Positions 37,417 to 47,400 of a stretch of DNA of 61,769 bases are shown in pieces (positions within the stretch are counted from its first letter, which is position 1; every line of letters begins with the position of its first letter). Position numbers and translations under genes: made by a program. Source of the stretch: Bacteroides sp. (lineage in GTDB: Bacteria; Bacteroidota; Bacteroidia; Bacteroidales; Bacteroidaceae); contig JAJBTC010000138.1 of NCBI GenBank assembly GCA_020861095.1, positions 1 to 61,769 of the forward strand. The letters are read 5' to 3'. The notes beneath the pieces were generated by a model. That model saw only the letters and a program-made list of their open reading frames with translations, was not told where the DNA came from and did not search any database.

Positions 37417-38235
37417 TTACTGATAAATTTTGTGTGCACTTGAATGGATACTCACTTCACGTATAATTTCGGAGGGATACTTTTCCAGAAAGATCTCTGT
37501 AAGATCCTGCTTCCAGATGAACTGCTCCTCTGTATCTGTGGCCCAGCTGGTGAATCCGTAGGTGGTATGGTCGTCGCAAACGAGGTCGATCCTATTGGGA
37601 TTGTTTTCCGAGAAACTTCCTTCGGCGAGTATCTCCTGGCTTATGGGATTTGTCCAGATAAAACTTCCTTCTTTTGTATAGATAGAAGGGGTGTATAGAT
37701 TTTCTTCTATATGCAGGTAAGTGAATGTAAGCCTGGTGAGTGAAGCCGGAGGGGCATATTTTTCGTTCAGTTCTTCTTCTATTTTTTCCAGTAGAACTTC
37801 ATTATCTACATCGATTACCTGACCGTTGGAAGACGTTATCAATGAATAAGCGGCAGTGACAGGTTCTACATCAACTATCAGATATACCTGTTCCATTCCT
37901 ACATAATCTTTTCCTACGAAAAGTAGGATGTATGCCTGACCTGTCTGTAGGGCGGTACAGACATAGACCTGGCTGGATACGGGATTTGACCGGAGATGCT
38001 CGGAAAACTCCAGTGTGGTGCTGATGGAGTCGTAATCGGAGTCTGTGTATATAAAAAAAGTAGTTCCTACCTCCAGGGTAAGAAGGTCTCCGGCGGATAC
38101 GGCTATCCGGGGTTCGTCGATGGAGAAGTTGTAATACAGCTTGGCCAGTTCTTTTTCTACATTTGCCTCGTCGTTGTGACAACTGTATAGAACCGAAATG
38201 AGGGTGAACAGCAAGAGTCTTGGAATCGTTTTCAT
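37417..38235 (-). CDS. Unrecognised lipoprotein
   Basis: 272 residues from ATG 38235 (MKTIPRLLLF). An upstream in-frame ATG at 38295 adds a basic stretch that spoils the signal. Lipobox LYSC near residue 19. I do not recognise a family. The mature part is acidic and strand-rich: 'ISAGDLLTLEVGTTFFIYTD'-like opening (actually AVSAGDLL), 'YVGMEQVYLIVDVEPV', a helical 'NEVLLEKIEEELNEKY', then a C-terminal beta-rich region. This resembles DUF-type lipoproteins with immunoglobulin-like folds next to fimbrial genes. It is convergent with the fimbrial operon, so a link is only positional. Confidence 0.65.
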   Translation of the reverse strand: MKTIPRLLLFTLISVLYSCHNDEANVEKELAKLYYNFSIDEPRIAVSAGDLLTLEVGTTFFIYTDSDYDSISTTLEFSEHLRSNPVSSQVYVCTALQTGQAYILLFVGKDYVGMEQVYLIVDVEPVTAAYSLITSSNGQVIDVDNEVLLEKIEEELNEKYAPPASLTRLTFTYLHIEENLYTPSIYTKEGSFIWTNPISQEILAEGSFSENNPNRIDLVCDDHTTYGFTSWATDTEEQFIWKQDLTEIFLEKYPSEIIREVSIHSSAHKIYQ

Positions 38236-38910
38236 ATCGTTTATGTAGTTTGTAACGAGGGGTTTCCTGGGGAAATACCTGTTTTTTCTTTTCATCTTCT
38301 CCTATTAAGTACCTTCCCGAACGGACATAGCCGGAACAAAAAAGGAAGCCAAAGTATCTGTTTCTCTTTTCCGCATGCTATATCCTCAGGGGATATGGAG
38401 AGGTTTTGTCGTGTAAAATTTAACAAAGAAGCCAGTTTCAGATGTATTCTGCAAAAACAATCGATGAAATGGCTGATTTTATCGACCCGGCGCAACGAAG
38501 AAAAACAGGAGGAGGCAGATTTACGATTTACTCCCTTCGGTCATGACCCTTGTTCGATTCTTCACGGTAAAGAACGTTGACGATTTACGATTGAAAATAC
38601 AGAAAGCATACATATACATATGTAAAATTTCAATAAACAACTCTGATATGTAAATATATGAGACGTACGCCGTGCGTCTCCGCGATACAGGTCCAACAAA
38701 AAAGTATCCCGCATAGGGGGAATAACATATAGAATTGTGTTCCTAAATCGTAAGTCTGGAAATACTTTTGTGTATTCCTTGTTATAAGGAACTTTTTCCT
38801 TTCCTGGGATTGACTATAAGAAGGCGAGGAATACCTGAATCCTAATGAAGGATACAGTATCATGAGGGTGATGCCGGACGGGAGCGAGTTGTCTCTGTAG
38901 AGTAAACAGC
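38236..38910. other. Gap with scattered repeat ends
   Basis: No gene. It holds ATTTACGATT-type units at 38516-38532 and 38577-38595, a GAGACGC palindrome (38660-38680) and an isolated AAATCGTAAG near 38743. Confidence 0.5.
38660..38680. repeat. GAGACGC-type palindrome (imperfect)
   Basis: GAGACGTACG and CGTGCGTCTC around one base, with one mismatch. Third member of the palindrome group in this window. Confidence 0.6.
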
Positions 38911-38935
38911 GGGGGCAGCTCAAAGAACTGCCCCC
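38911..38935 (-). terminator. Terminator of the peptidoglycan cluster
   Basis: GGGGGCAG pairs with CTGCCCCC around 9 bases, just past the stop of the last cluster gene. No strong T run. Confidence 0.6.
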
Positions 38936-38942
38936 GGGGCAG

Positions 38943-40736
38943 TCAGAGATAGGGTTTCAGTGCCTTGCTCCAGATGCGGTATCCTTTTTCTGTCAGGTGA
39001 AGACCGTCGTTGGTGAGCTCTTTTCGAAGAATATCTGTTCCTGGTTCGGTGAACAGGGGATAGAGATGGATGAACGTAATGCCACGTTGGGCAGCCAGGG
39101 CTTCCAGGCGTTGGTTGATCTCGGGAAACTGAGAGGTTTTGCCCGTAAGCCGCTTGTAGCGTCCGAACGATTCGTTGATGGGCAGCAGGCTTTGCAGATA
39201 GAGTTGGGTCTCCGGTGATTCGGAGATTATCTTATCTATTACTTGTGTGATCAGGGAAACAATGCTGTCGGTAGAGAGGTCGTGGGAGACGTCGTTGGCA
39301 CCGATCAGCAGAAATAGCTTCCGGGGTTTGCCGGGCAGGATCTGGTAGAGGCGGTCGTAGATACCCAGGGCTTCATCGCCCACGATACCCCGGTTGCGTA
39401 TTTTTTTCTTGCCGAGGCGTTTGCTCCAGTCGCCTCCGCCTTCAGTGAGGCTGTTGCCCAGCATCACAATCTCGTCCGGGCGGATCGGCTCTTCGAGGCG
39501 GAATTGCTCTACCCGTTTGTAGTAATGTTCGGTATAGGTGCGCGCGGGCGGACAGAGCGCTGCTCCTACCGCGTTGGCAACGAGGGAACGCAGGCGAACG
39601 ATCTCTCCGCTATCGTCGGGGTGTACCCGGTTGGTCAGGAAGATCACAGCTACGTCATTGTCCGGATCTACAATGAAAGAGGTGCCGGTGTATCCGGTGT
39701 GTCCGAACGTATTCGGGCCCAGCAGATCGCCGTTGTTGGAGGCATACGCGGAGAATACGTCCCATCCGGGGGTACGCCCGAACTTTGCTGCACTGCGTGG
39801 TACAGTACGCATGGTCTTCACCCCTAAGGGGCTCAGGATGCGTTTGCCGTTGTATTCGCCTCCGTTGAGCAGGGCTGCTGCCAGGATCGCCAGGTCTTGT
39901 ACGTCGGAGAAGAGTCCGGCATTGCCTGAATTACCTCCATTGAGAATGCGGGCCATCGGGTCGTGTACTACACCGCGCAGTACGCTGCCGTCTTTCATCT
40001 TTTCCGTGGGAGCGGTGCGCTCGAGCAACTCGCCTGTGGGGAAGTAGGTGGTACTTTCCATGCCCAGCACATCGAATATATTTTCTTTGGCAAACTCATG
40101 GAGGGGTTGTCCGCTGATGGTCTCTACCACCCGTTGCAGGGTGACGTAGTTGAGGCAGCTATAGACAAATCCCTGCTGTGGTTCGTATTGTCGCGGACAG
40201 GTAGAGATGTATTCGATCAGTCCGTCCGGGGCGGGTGCTCCGTACTTCTCTACCAGCTCCTCTACGGGAGCGTAGGAGGGCAATCCCGAGGTATGCGTCA
40301 TGATGTCTACGATGCGGATGTCTTTTTTGCGTCCGTCTTCTCCTTCCCATCCCTGGAACCCGGGGATGTAGAAGTTGACCCGGTCGAGCAACCGGAGCTG
40401 ACCCCGTTCGATCAGGATCATGGCGCTGATGGCGGTGGAAATGGATTTGGTGCAGGAGGCCATGTCGAAGATCGTATTTACCTCCATCGGTACGGTACGG
40501 GGGTATACCTCTTTGTTGCCGTATGCTTTCACATACGCCAGTTTACCCTGGTGTACAATGCCCAGTACTGCGCCGGGGATATCGCCTTTCCGGATGGCTT
40601 GTTCGATGGCTTCGTCTGCGTAGCGCAGGTGACGGGAGTCCATACCTGCCAGCTCAGGAGCTACCTGCGGTAGGGGTTGAGCGGTGGCTGCGAGCAGGCA
40701 GCCGGCCAGCAGACAGAGTGTGAGTAGTTTTTTCAT
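38943..40736 (-). CDS. Serine hydrolase (beta-lactamase/S12) fused to SGNH hydrolase
   Basis: 597 residues with a signal peptide ('LLTLCLLAGCLLAATAQ'). Residues about 30-370 form an S12/class C beta-lactamase-like domain: 'ASCTKSISTA' holds the SxxK motif, 'YSCLNYVTL' replaces the usual YxN with Tyr-Ser-Cys, and 'FGHTGYTGTSF' gives the HTG triad. Residues about 400-597 form a GDSL/SGNH hydrolase: 'MLGNSLTEGG' (block I Ser), 'NRGIVGD', 'IGANDVSHD' (block III) and 'NDGLHLTEKGY' (Asp-His). It could trim peptide stems and de-O-acetylate sugars of peptidoglycan in the periplasm (inference from cluster). Last gene of the cluster, separated from murQ by a 321-bp repeat element. Confidence 0.85.
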   Translation of the reverse strand: MKKLLTLCLLAGCLLAATAQPLPQVAPELAGMDSRHLRYADEAIEQAIRKGDIPGAVLGIVHQGKLAYVKAYGNKEVYPRTVPMEVNTIFDMASCTKSISTAISAMILIERGQLRLLDRVNFYIPGFQGWEGEDGRKKDIRIVDIMTHTSGLPSYAPVEELVEKYGAPAPDGLIEYISTCPRQYEPQQGFVYSCLNYVTLQRVVETISGQPLHEFAKENIFDVLGMESTTYFPTGELLERTAPTEKMKDGSVLRGVVHDPMARILNGGNSGNAGLFSDVQDLAILAAALLNGGEYNGKRILSPLGVKTMRTVPRSAAKFGRTPGWDVFSAYASNNGDLLGPNTFGHTGYTGTSFIVDPDNDVAVIFLTNRVHPDDSGEIVRLRSLVANAVGAALCPPARTYTEHYYKRVEQFRLEEPIRPDEIVMLGNSLTEGGGDWSKRLGKKKIRNRGIVGDEALGIYDRLYQILPGKPRKLFLLIGANDVSHDLSTDSIVSLITQVIDKIISESPETQLYLQSLLPINESFGRYKRLTGKTSQFPEINQRLEALAAQRGITFIHLYPLFTEPGTDILRKELTNDGLHLTEKGYRIWSKALKPYL

Positions 40737-40789
40737 ACCTGTTTTGATTTTGTATAACTTTTTTTCTTCTTTTCTTTGCTACACCAGGA

Positions 40790-41110
40790 AATTTACGATT
40801 GGACGATTGACGATTGAAAATACATTCCATAAAGTAAGATTTGTGTCTCTTCGCTACTCCGTTTGCTGTACGCCTCTTCGCAGGATAAACCCGCTCCGCT
40901 CAGACAGATCCTGCTCCCAGGTCGGCGTACAACAAACTCCGCTTGACGCTACGAGACCAAAGGCGACGGTACGCCTGGAACAGGCGTGTTGCGGATGGGA
41001 CCGACTGCGTTGGGTTAGGGATGTTTCGGTTGGCTCGATCGATTTTGATCCGGATTCGAGGATCAGGAGATACCTTGTATTCCCAATCGTCAATCGTCCA
41101 ATCGTAAATT
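40790..41110. repeat. 321-bp MITE-like element with perfect 27-bp inverted ends
   Basis: Ends 40790-40816 and 41084-41110 are exact reverse complements built from ATTTACGATT/ACGATTG units. Inside is a second inverted pair, GTTTGCTGTACGCC near 40863 and GGCGTACAACAAAC near 40923. It fills the gap between murQ and the serine hydrolase gene. No transposase and no clear target duplication. Confidence 0.75.
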
Positions 41111-41112
41111 CT

Positions 41113-41925
41113 TTATCCTTTATAGTTGTCTACCGCTTTCTTTACGGAGCCGTGCATCAGGAGCAGGGCCCGGGCGGTTTCGTAGTCGAGCCCCAGTTCT
41201 TCTACGATCATGCGGGTACCGCGGTCTACGAGCTTCGCGTTGCTGAGTTGCATGTTTACCATTTTGTTGCCTTTTACGCGACCCAGCTGGATCATGACTG
41301 AGGTGGTGATCATGTTGAGGATCATTTTCTGTCCGGTACCCGATTTCATGCGGGAGCTACCGGTCACGTATTCCGGACCTACGATCATCTCAATAGGGAT
41401 CTCACAGGATTCTGCCATGGGCGAGTCGGGGTTGCTGGTGATGCAGCCGGTGAGTATGCCGTGCGAGCGGGCAGCTTTCAAAGCGCCGATCACGTAGGGG
41501 GTAGTGCCCGACGCGGCAATACCGATCACGGTGTCTTTCTCGTTGATGCCGTGCTCCTGTAGCTCTTCCCAACCGCGCTCGGTGTTGTCTTCTGCTTTTT
41601 CCACGGGGTTGCGCAGGGCGGTGTCTCCTCCCGCGATCAGACCGATAACCAGAGTAGGAGGCATACCGAAAGTGGGCGGGATCTCCGACGCGTCCAATAC
41701 ACCTAAGCGGCCGCTGGTGCCGGCACCCATGTAGAAGATACGTCCGCCCTGCTTCATGCGGGGTACGATCTGTGTGACTAATTTCTCGATCTGTGGGATG
41801 GCTTTTTCTACGGCCAGTGCCACTTTCTGATCTTCACGGTTGATGTCTTCGAGGAGTTCCCGAACGGATTTCTTTTCCAGGTCGTTGTAGAGCGAAGGTT
41901 GCTCTGAGATTTTTATAAAACCCAT
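41113..41925 (-). CDS. murQ: N-acetylmuramic acid 6-phosphate etherase
   Basis: 270 residues, a SIS-domain protein. 'GGRIFYMGAGTSGRLGVLDA' is the sugar-phosphate-binding stretch and Glu81 in 'SEIPPTFG' matches the family's catalytic acid/base. 'IGIAASGTTPYVIGALKAA', 'TSNPDSPMA' and 'VTGSSRMKSGTGQKMILN' are all conserved. It cuts the lactyl ether of MurNAc-6-P, giving GlcNAc-6-P and D-lactate in the cytoplasm. A MurK-like kinase upstream supplies the substrate and a D-2-hydroxyacid dehydrogenase in the same cluster can consume the D-lactate. It is slightly shorter than E. coli MurQ (298), which is usual for this phylum. Confidence 0.95.
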   Translation of the reverse strand: MGFIKISEQPSLYNDLEKKSVRELLEDINREDQKVALAVEKAIPQIEKLVTQIVPRMKQGGRIFYMGAGTSGRLGVLDASEIPPTFGMPPTLVIGLIAGGDTALRNPVEKAEDNTERGWEELQEHGINEKDTVIGIAASGTTPYVIGALKAARSHGILTGCITSNPDSPMAESCEIPIEMIVGPEYVTGSSRMKSGTGQKMILNMITTSVMIQLGRVKGNKMVNMQLSNAKLVDRGTRMIVEELGLDYETARALLLMHGSVKKAVDNYKG

Positions 41926-41930
41926 AAAAA

Positions 41931-42152
41931 TATTTACGATTTGACGATTTACGATTTACGATTGATATGACTCTCTTTTACGATTTTACGATCTTACGAT
42001 TTCTTTACGATGGATAGGATTCTGCGGATCAGGATATATATGCAGAAAGTTCTATAAAAGTATAGAAAACAGGATAGACTGTTTCCTGTATCACTTGTTA
42101 TATTACATAAGGTAATATCAATCGTAAATCGTAAATCGTCCAATCGTAAATA
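41931..42152. repeat. 222-bp MITE-like element with 34-bp inverted ends
   Basis: Ends 41931-41964 and 42119-42152 are reverse complements with one mismatch, made of ATTTACGATT units. Extra ACGAT units follow the left end (41980-42016). It fills the gap between murK and murQ. Confidence 0.75.
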
Positions 42153-42155
42153 ATA

Positions 42156-42992
42156 TCACGCGTGATAACTGATCAGTCCTTCCATGGGACTTTGTATGAT
42201 GTTGCCTACTTGTATTCCCAATTCCCGGGCTACCTCTTTGAGCAACTCCTGGTAGTGATAGGCTACCGACCCGATGAAGTGTACTTTGTGGTTGCTGTAG
42301 TCGTACTGCATCACGTTGCGTACCAGGAAGCTACGGAAACTCTGCGACACCAGGTTGCGTATGGTAGGCTCTGTGATGTTTTGCAGCAGGAAGGGCGACA
42401 GGCTGGCCAGAAATCTGTTGGGAAAGGGCTGGCGATAGACACGGTCGATGATCTCTCCCGGAGTCAGGTTGTAAGTGGTCAGGAACTTCTCTTTCAACTC
42501 CGGGGACATCTGGTTTTTGAGCAGGTCGCCTACGAGCAGTTTGCCCAATACCGCACCGCTTCCTTCATCGCCCAGGATGTAGCCCAGCGGAGAGACATTG
42601 TCTGTGATTTTTTCGCTGTCGTAGAAGCAGGAGTTGGACCCTGTGCCCAGGATACAGGCGATACCGGCCTCGTGACCGCATAGCCCACGGGCAGCGGCCA
42701 GCATGTCGGTACTTACCTCAATGGTCTCTGCTATCTTCAGGTGGCTGGCAATGGCCCGGCGTACCATCTCTATCTTATCCGGAAAGCCACATCCCGCGCC
42801 ATAGAAGTAGACGGCGCTGAACTGATCCGTTTGTAGCTGGGGCAACAAGGCGGTAGCAATTTCCTGACTGATCTCCTCTTCCGACTGGAAAAATGGGTTG
42901 GTTCCTTTGGTATAGATGCGAAGTACCGGATTGCCGTTTTGCAACAGGCACCAGTCTGTCTTTGTAGAACCACTGTCTGCTATTAGTCTCAT
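42156..42992 (-). CDS. murK: BadF/BadG-type sugar kinase, likely MurNAc kinase
   Basis: 278 residues of the ASKHA kinase fold. 'LIADSGSTKTDW' is the phosphate-1 loop, 'CILGTGSNSCFYD' the phosphate-2 loop and 'GYILGDEGSGAVLGK' the sugar/adenosine region. Family members phosphorylate N-acetylglucosamine or N-acetylmuramic acid. Because murQ follows directly, MurNAc 6-phosphorylation is the likely job, as described for Tannerella MurK; GlcNAc may be a second substrate. Cytoplasmic. Repeat-bearing gaps lie on both sides (245 and 230 bp), unusual in an otherwise tight cluster. Confidence 0.9.
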   Translation of the reverse strand: MRLIADSGSTKTDWCLLQNGNPVLRIYTKGTNPFFQSEEEISQEIATALLPQLQTDQFSAVYFYGAGCGFPDKIEMVRRAIASHLKIAETIEVSTDMLAAARGLCGHEAGIACILGTGSNSCFYDSEKITDNVSPLGYILGDEGSGAVLGKLLVGDLLKNQMSPELKEKFLTTYNLTPGEIIDRVYRQPFPNRFLASLSPFLLQNITEPTIRNLVSQSFRSFLVRNVMQYDYSNHKVHFIGSVAYHYQELLKEVARELGIQVGNIIQSPMEGLISYHA

Positions 42993-43000
42993 ATTTCTAT

Positions 43001-43235
43001 ATTTACGATTTACTAATTTACGATGTACGATTGAAATGGCTCAGAAACATTTCCTCTGTTACGACCCTTTGTTATAAGATGCAAAGTAATTTTTTCGTTT
43101 GAGGATGGAGTTTACCGGATCTTAACTTCTCTGCTCTTTGTTCTCTATCCGCGAACTTGCTGGTCAGATCTCATGGATGCTCTTTCCCGGGCACTATCCA
43201 TCGTACATCATTGTTAAACCTTTGATTGTAATTCC
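43001..43235. repeat. Degenerate ATTTACGATT element
   Basis: The left end 43001-43033 is well preserved. The right end near 43199-43234 keeps only ATCGTACATC and parts of the array. It occupies the DUF5009-murK gap like the two intact elements. Confidence 0.5.
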
Positions 43236-43237
43236 TT

Positions 43238-44404
43238 TTATATTTTAATGTATATCTTTTTCTTATACAGTACATATCCGACAGACCAGTTGAGGGTAAC
43301 GAAGATCAGCGCGTAGGCCAGTGATCCGCCATAGTCACCAAACAGAGGTTGCAGTACGACGCGATAGGCATAGGTGTGTATGCTGATGAGGCCGTCTTCG
43401 TAGGGAAAGCGGATGTTGCCGAAAAGAATGGCCAGCACCGCGCCCTGTACATACATGAACAGGGGGTTGATACCGAATGCTTCAAAGAAGCGGCTCCACT
43501 TTTTATATCCTTTTACGTCGATGATCCATACTAAGAGTGCCAGGAAGCTGGAACCCAGCCCGCAGGTAACTAATGCGTAGGTGGGAGACCAGATCTTTTT
43601 GTTGATGGGGCATCCGTAGCTCAGCAGGAATCCGGCGAACGTGAGGATGGTACCCAACAGAAAGAGACGCTGTATCTTGTCGCCAATGTCTTTGACCTCC
43701 AGCAACATTTTACCCGCGCAGAAGCCGATGAGTACATGGGCTATGGAAGGGATGGTGCTGAGCAGCCCTTCGGGGTCTATGCCATTGTCTTTATACATGT
43801 GGTTGACACCCAGTATGGCACGATCTACGATGGACAATATATTGGTTTCGTTATACGCAAATCCGTTTCCCGCAAAGAGCAGGATGGTGTATCCGGCCAA
43901 TAGCGAGAAGATCAGGTAGGGGATGTGCCTGTGCTTTATGGTGAGGGCGATGAGGGCTGTAGCACCGTAACAGAGAGCCAGGCGTTGCATCACCCCCAGG
44001 ATGCGGATGCGGTCGAAATTCCAGGCTGCCTGTCCCAGCCGGGAGAAAAAAGAGAGTTCTTCCTCGGCGAGTGCGTTCCAGGTACGGCAGAACAGGGAGA
44101 ACCAGGCGATACCCAGCCCGATGGCAAAGATCACTACGGTGCGTTTGAGGATCTTGAGGCCGGCACGGGTGCTGAATGTGAACTCGTACTTACGCAGCGA
44201 GATGTAGGTCGAGATGCCCATGATGAACATGAAGAAGGGGAAGACCAGGTCGGTGGGGGTGAGACCGTTCCAGGCCGCATGGCCCAGAGGGGCATACACC
44301 TTGCTCCATGTGCCAGGGTTGTTGACTAAGATCATCCCGGCAATGGTGATGCCCCGGAGTACATCCAGAGCCAGCAAGCGTTGGTTTGAGGTGTTACTTT
44401 TCAT
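43238..44404 (-). CDS. murT: DUF5009/COG4299 membrane protein, candidate MurNAc transporter
   Basis: 388 residues with about ten hydrophobic spans. The N terminus 'LALDVLRGITIAGMILVNNP' and 'LVFPFFMFIMGISTYISLRK' are typical of the DUF5009/heparan-alpha-glucosaminide acetyltransferase-like family (COG4299). From memory of the Tannerella literature, a protein of this kind next to murQ and murK was proposed as the MurNAc importer MurT; the gene name is given on that basis. The alternative is a transmembrane acyltransferase modifying amino sugars. Its ATG overlaps the stop of the dehydrogenase gene (ATGA, 4 bp), so translation is probably coupled. Confidence 0.75.
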   Translation of the reverse strand: MKSNTSNQRLLALDVLRGITIAGMILVNNPGTWSKVYAPLGHAAWNGLTPTDLVFPFFMFIMGISTYISLRKYEFTFSTRAGLKILKRTVVIFAIGLGIAWFSLFCRTWNALAEEELSFFSRLGQAAWNFDRIRILGVMQRLALCYGATALIALTIKHRHIPYLIFSLLAGYTILLFAGNGFAYNETNILSIVDRAILGVNHMYKDNGIDPEGLLSTIPSIAHVLIGFCAGKMLLEVKDIGDKIQRLFLLGTILTFAGFLLSYGCPINKKIWSPTYALVTCGLGSSFLALLVWIIDVKGYKKWSRFFEAFGINPLFMYVQGAVLAILFGNIRFPYEDGLISIHTYAYRVVLQPLFGDYGGSLAYALIFVTLNWSVGYVLYKKKIYIKI

Positions 44405-47400
44405 ATCTGTTGGGTGTTAAGTGATAGTGTGTGCTCTTTCGTGGTTTCCGGGGTTGTCTCTTTGCGACGCGTACACTTGTCTACCAGGTACACGATGGAG
44501 ACGTACGGAATACCGGTATGTTCCGAGAGACCGATCTCACAGGTGCGACTGTTGGAATATCCGGTACGGATACCGTGGTGCTCTATCTGAGGTTTCAGCT
44601 TGCGCAGGGCATAGCGGTTGAGTTCAGGGTGGGTAAATCCTTTGTCGCCTGCGAATCCGCAGCATCCCACCTCTTCGGGGATGATCACCCGGGGGGAGCA
44701 AAGGCTTGCCAGAGATTGTATGGTGCCTGCCAGTCCCATCTTCTTCATGGAATAGGTGATGTGGAGGGCTACCGGGTGTTGGATAGGGATAAATTCCAGC
44801 TTGTCGCGCAGGAAGGTATAGATAAACTCTGCCGGTTCGTAAAGCTTCATTTTCCCGATGGTATGCCGCATCCGGTGCAGGCAGGGACTCTGGTCGCACA
44901 GTACCGGATACCTGCCTTGTCCGCTGGCCTGATACAGGGCCTCTTCCAGCTCTGCCGCTTTGCGGTCTGCGATATCTGTCATTCCTTTGCTTTCCCAGAT
45001 GGTGCCGCAGCAGAGACTGTCCATCTGCGGAGGGAAGATCACCTCGTAGCCCGCTTTGTGCAACAGAGAGATCATCTTATTCACTAAGGGAAGTTCTTCC
45101 GGCGATTTCCGGGCCAGCCCCATGGTCTGGTTGATGCAGCTGGGGAAATAGACTACTTTCAGCGGTGTTTCGCCGGGTACGGTCTGCTTCCGGATCTTCC
45201 CGGGTATATGGTAGGCTTTCGGCAAATAAGGTGTCCATTGCGGCAGGCCCAGACCTTTGTGCAGTCCGCGGGTGATACCTCTCATCAGTGAAGTGCCCAG
45301 TACCGTGTGCGCCGTGTTGGCTAAGGTAAGTACCGGACGGAGCATGCTTTTAACACCGGAGAGGTGGCGGGCCGTCCAGTCTCCCACTTTGTAGCCTGTG
45401 CTTCCGGCAGGGAATTGTACCTGACGCAGGTCGTGTGTCAGGTCGCCTGTGTTGATATTCATGGGACAGCTGGTGGAACAAAGTCCGTCGCCCGCGCAGG
45501 TCTGATTGCCCGGGTAGCTGTATTGTTTTTCCAATAGAGCCAGCCGTTCCGGATCGCTGCCTTCCTGGCGCAGGCGCGAGATCTCGCGTTGCACCACGAT
45601 GCGTTGGCGCGAAGAAAGGGTGAATCCGCAGGAGAGGCAATTCACTTCACAGAATCCGCATTCGATGCAGCGGTCTACTTTCGCGTTGGTCAGTGGCAGG
45701 GGTTTGAAATGGCTGATGTGGCAGGTGGGATCGTTGTTGAAGATTACCCCGGAATTGAGCAGGTTTTGAGGATCGAACAAGGTTTTTACCGCTTTCATCG
45801 CTTCGAAAGCCTCCGCTCCCCATTCGTATTTCACGTAAGGGGCCATGTTGCGACCTGTACCGTGTTCGGCTTTGAGCGATCCGTCGTAGGTATCTACTAC
45901 CAATGTCTTCACTTCCTCCATCAGTTGCTCGTAACGCTTCACTTCTGCCTCTGTGCCAAAGGACTGGTTGAGGATGAAGTGGTAGTTGCCCTCCAGCGCA
46001 TGACCGTAGATGCAGGCATCGTCGTAGCCGTGGCGGGCCAGGAGTTGCTGCAATTCTGCCGTGGCTTCCGGCAGGTGCTCTACCGGGAAGGCTACATCCT
46101 CGATGAGGCAGGTGGTGCCTGAGGGGCGGGTACCCCCTACGGAAGGGAATATGCCCGAACGGATGGCCCAGTACGCAGAGTATTCTTCTTCTTTATCGGT
46201 AAATGTTACCGGGGTATAGGTATCGAAGTTTCCTAATAACTCCCGGATGGCTCCAATATGGGAACGGAGTTGCTCCCGGCTGTCTGCCTTGGTCTCGGTA
46301 AGCACGGCGGTAAGACCGGGAGATTTACGATTTACGGATTTACGATTTACGATTTTTGTTTCCTCCGTTGACGCGGATTTACTATCTGACGCGGCTTTAC
46401 CATCTGATCCGGGTTTGTGGTCGGATGCGGATTTGATAAAATCTACGGCGACTGGATCGCCTACGGATGCGAGTGATTTGCTGTCGAGCAGTTCGGCACC
46501 TTTGACGATCCACTCTCCCTGATTGTCTTTCAGCTGTTTCATGGCCTGTACGGCCCGGCAGGCTTCCCGCAGGTCGGTGAAGTAGAGCATGGCACTGGCT
46601 TTGTACGGATAGTCATGCTCGGTGCGCATGGTGACTTCCGAGAGGAAGGCCAGGGTACCTTCCGAGCCCACCATCAAGTGCGTGATAATATCGAACGGAT
46701 CGTCGTACAGGAGGAAGGGGAGCAGGTTGAGCCCGGTTACGTTCTTGATGGAATACTTGTGGCGGATGCGTTCGGCCAGGGCGGTGTTCTCCCGGATACG
46801 GTCGCGCAGCGAGAGGATCTCTCCGATGAAACCGGGCTTTTTCTGTAGAAATTCCGCACGGCTCTTCTCGTTGCCGGTATCCAGCAGCGTGCCGTCGGGC
46901 AGTACGATACGTACCGACAGCAACATGCGGTCGCTGTTGGCATGCGTGCCGCAGTTCATCCCCGAAGCGTTGTTCATCACAATGCCTCCTACCATGGCAC
47001 TCTTGACCGAGGCGGGATCCGGAGCAAATTTCCTGCCGTAGGGGCGCAGGATCTCGTTGACCCGCTCTCCGATGATACCCGGTTGCAGGCTGATCACAGT
47101 ATGGTCTTCAGAGAGTGTATACGATTCCCAGTTCTTTCCGGCGATCACTAAGATGGAGTCGCTGATGGATTGCCCCGACAGGCTGGTGCCCGCGGCACGG
47201 AACGTGACAGGCAGGCCCAGGCGGTGAGCTGCCTGCAACAGCCGGCTCACTTCGGTTTCATGTGCCGAACGCACCACGATGCGGGGAATGAGCCGGTAGA
47301 AGCCGGCATCGGTGCCCCAGGCAAGCCGTCGCAACTCGTCGGTATAAATCCGGTCGGCAGGGACAAACTGCCCGATCTCTTGCAGAAATTCGTTGTATCT

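Noticed and set aside
41931..42152. Replication-origin-type iterons
   Set aside because: The units are arranged as inverted ends of a short element and recur at several gene boundaries; no replication initiator gene is nearby.
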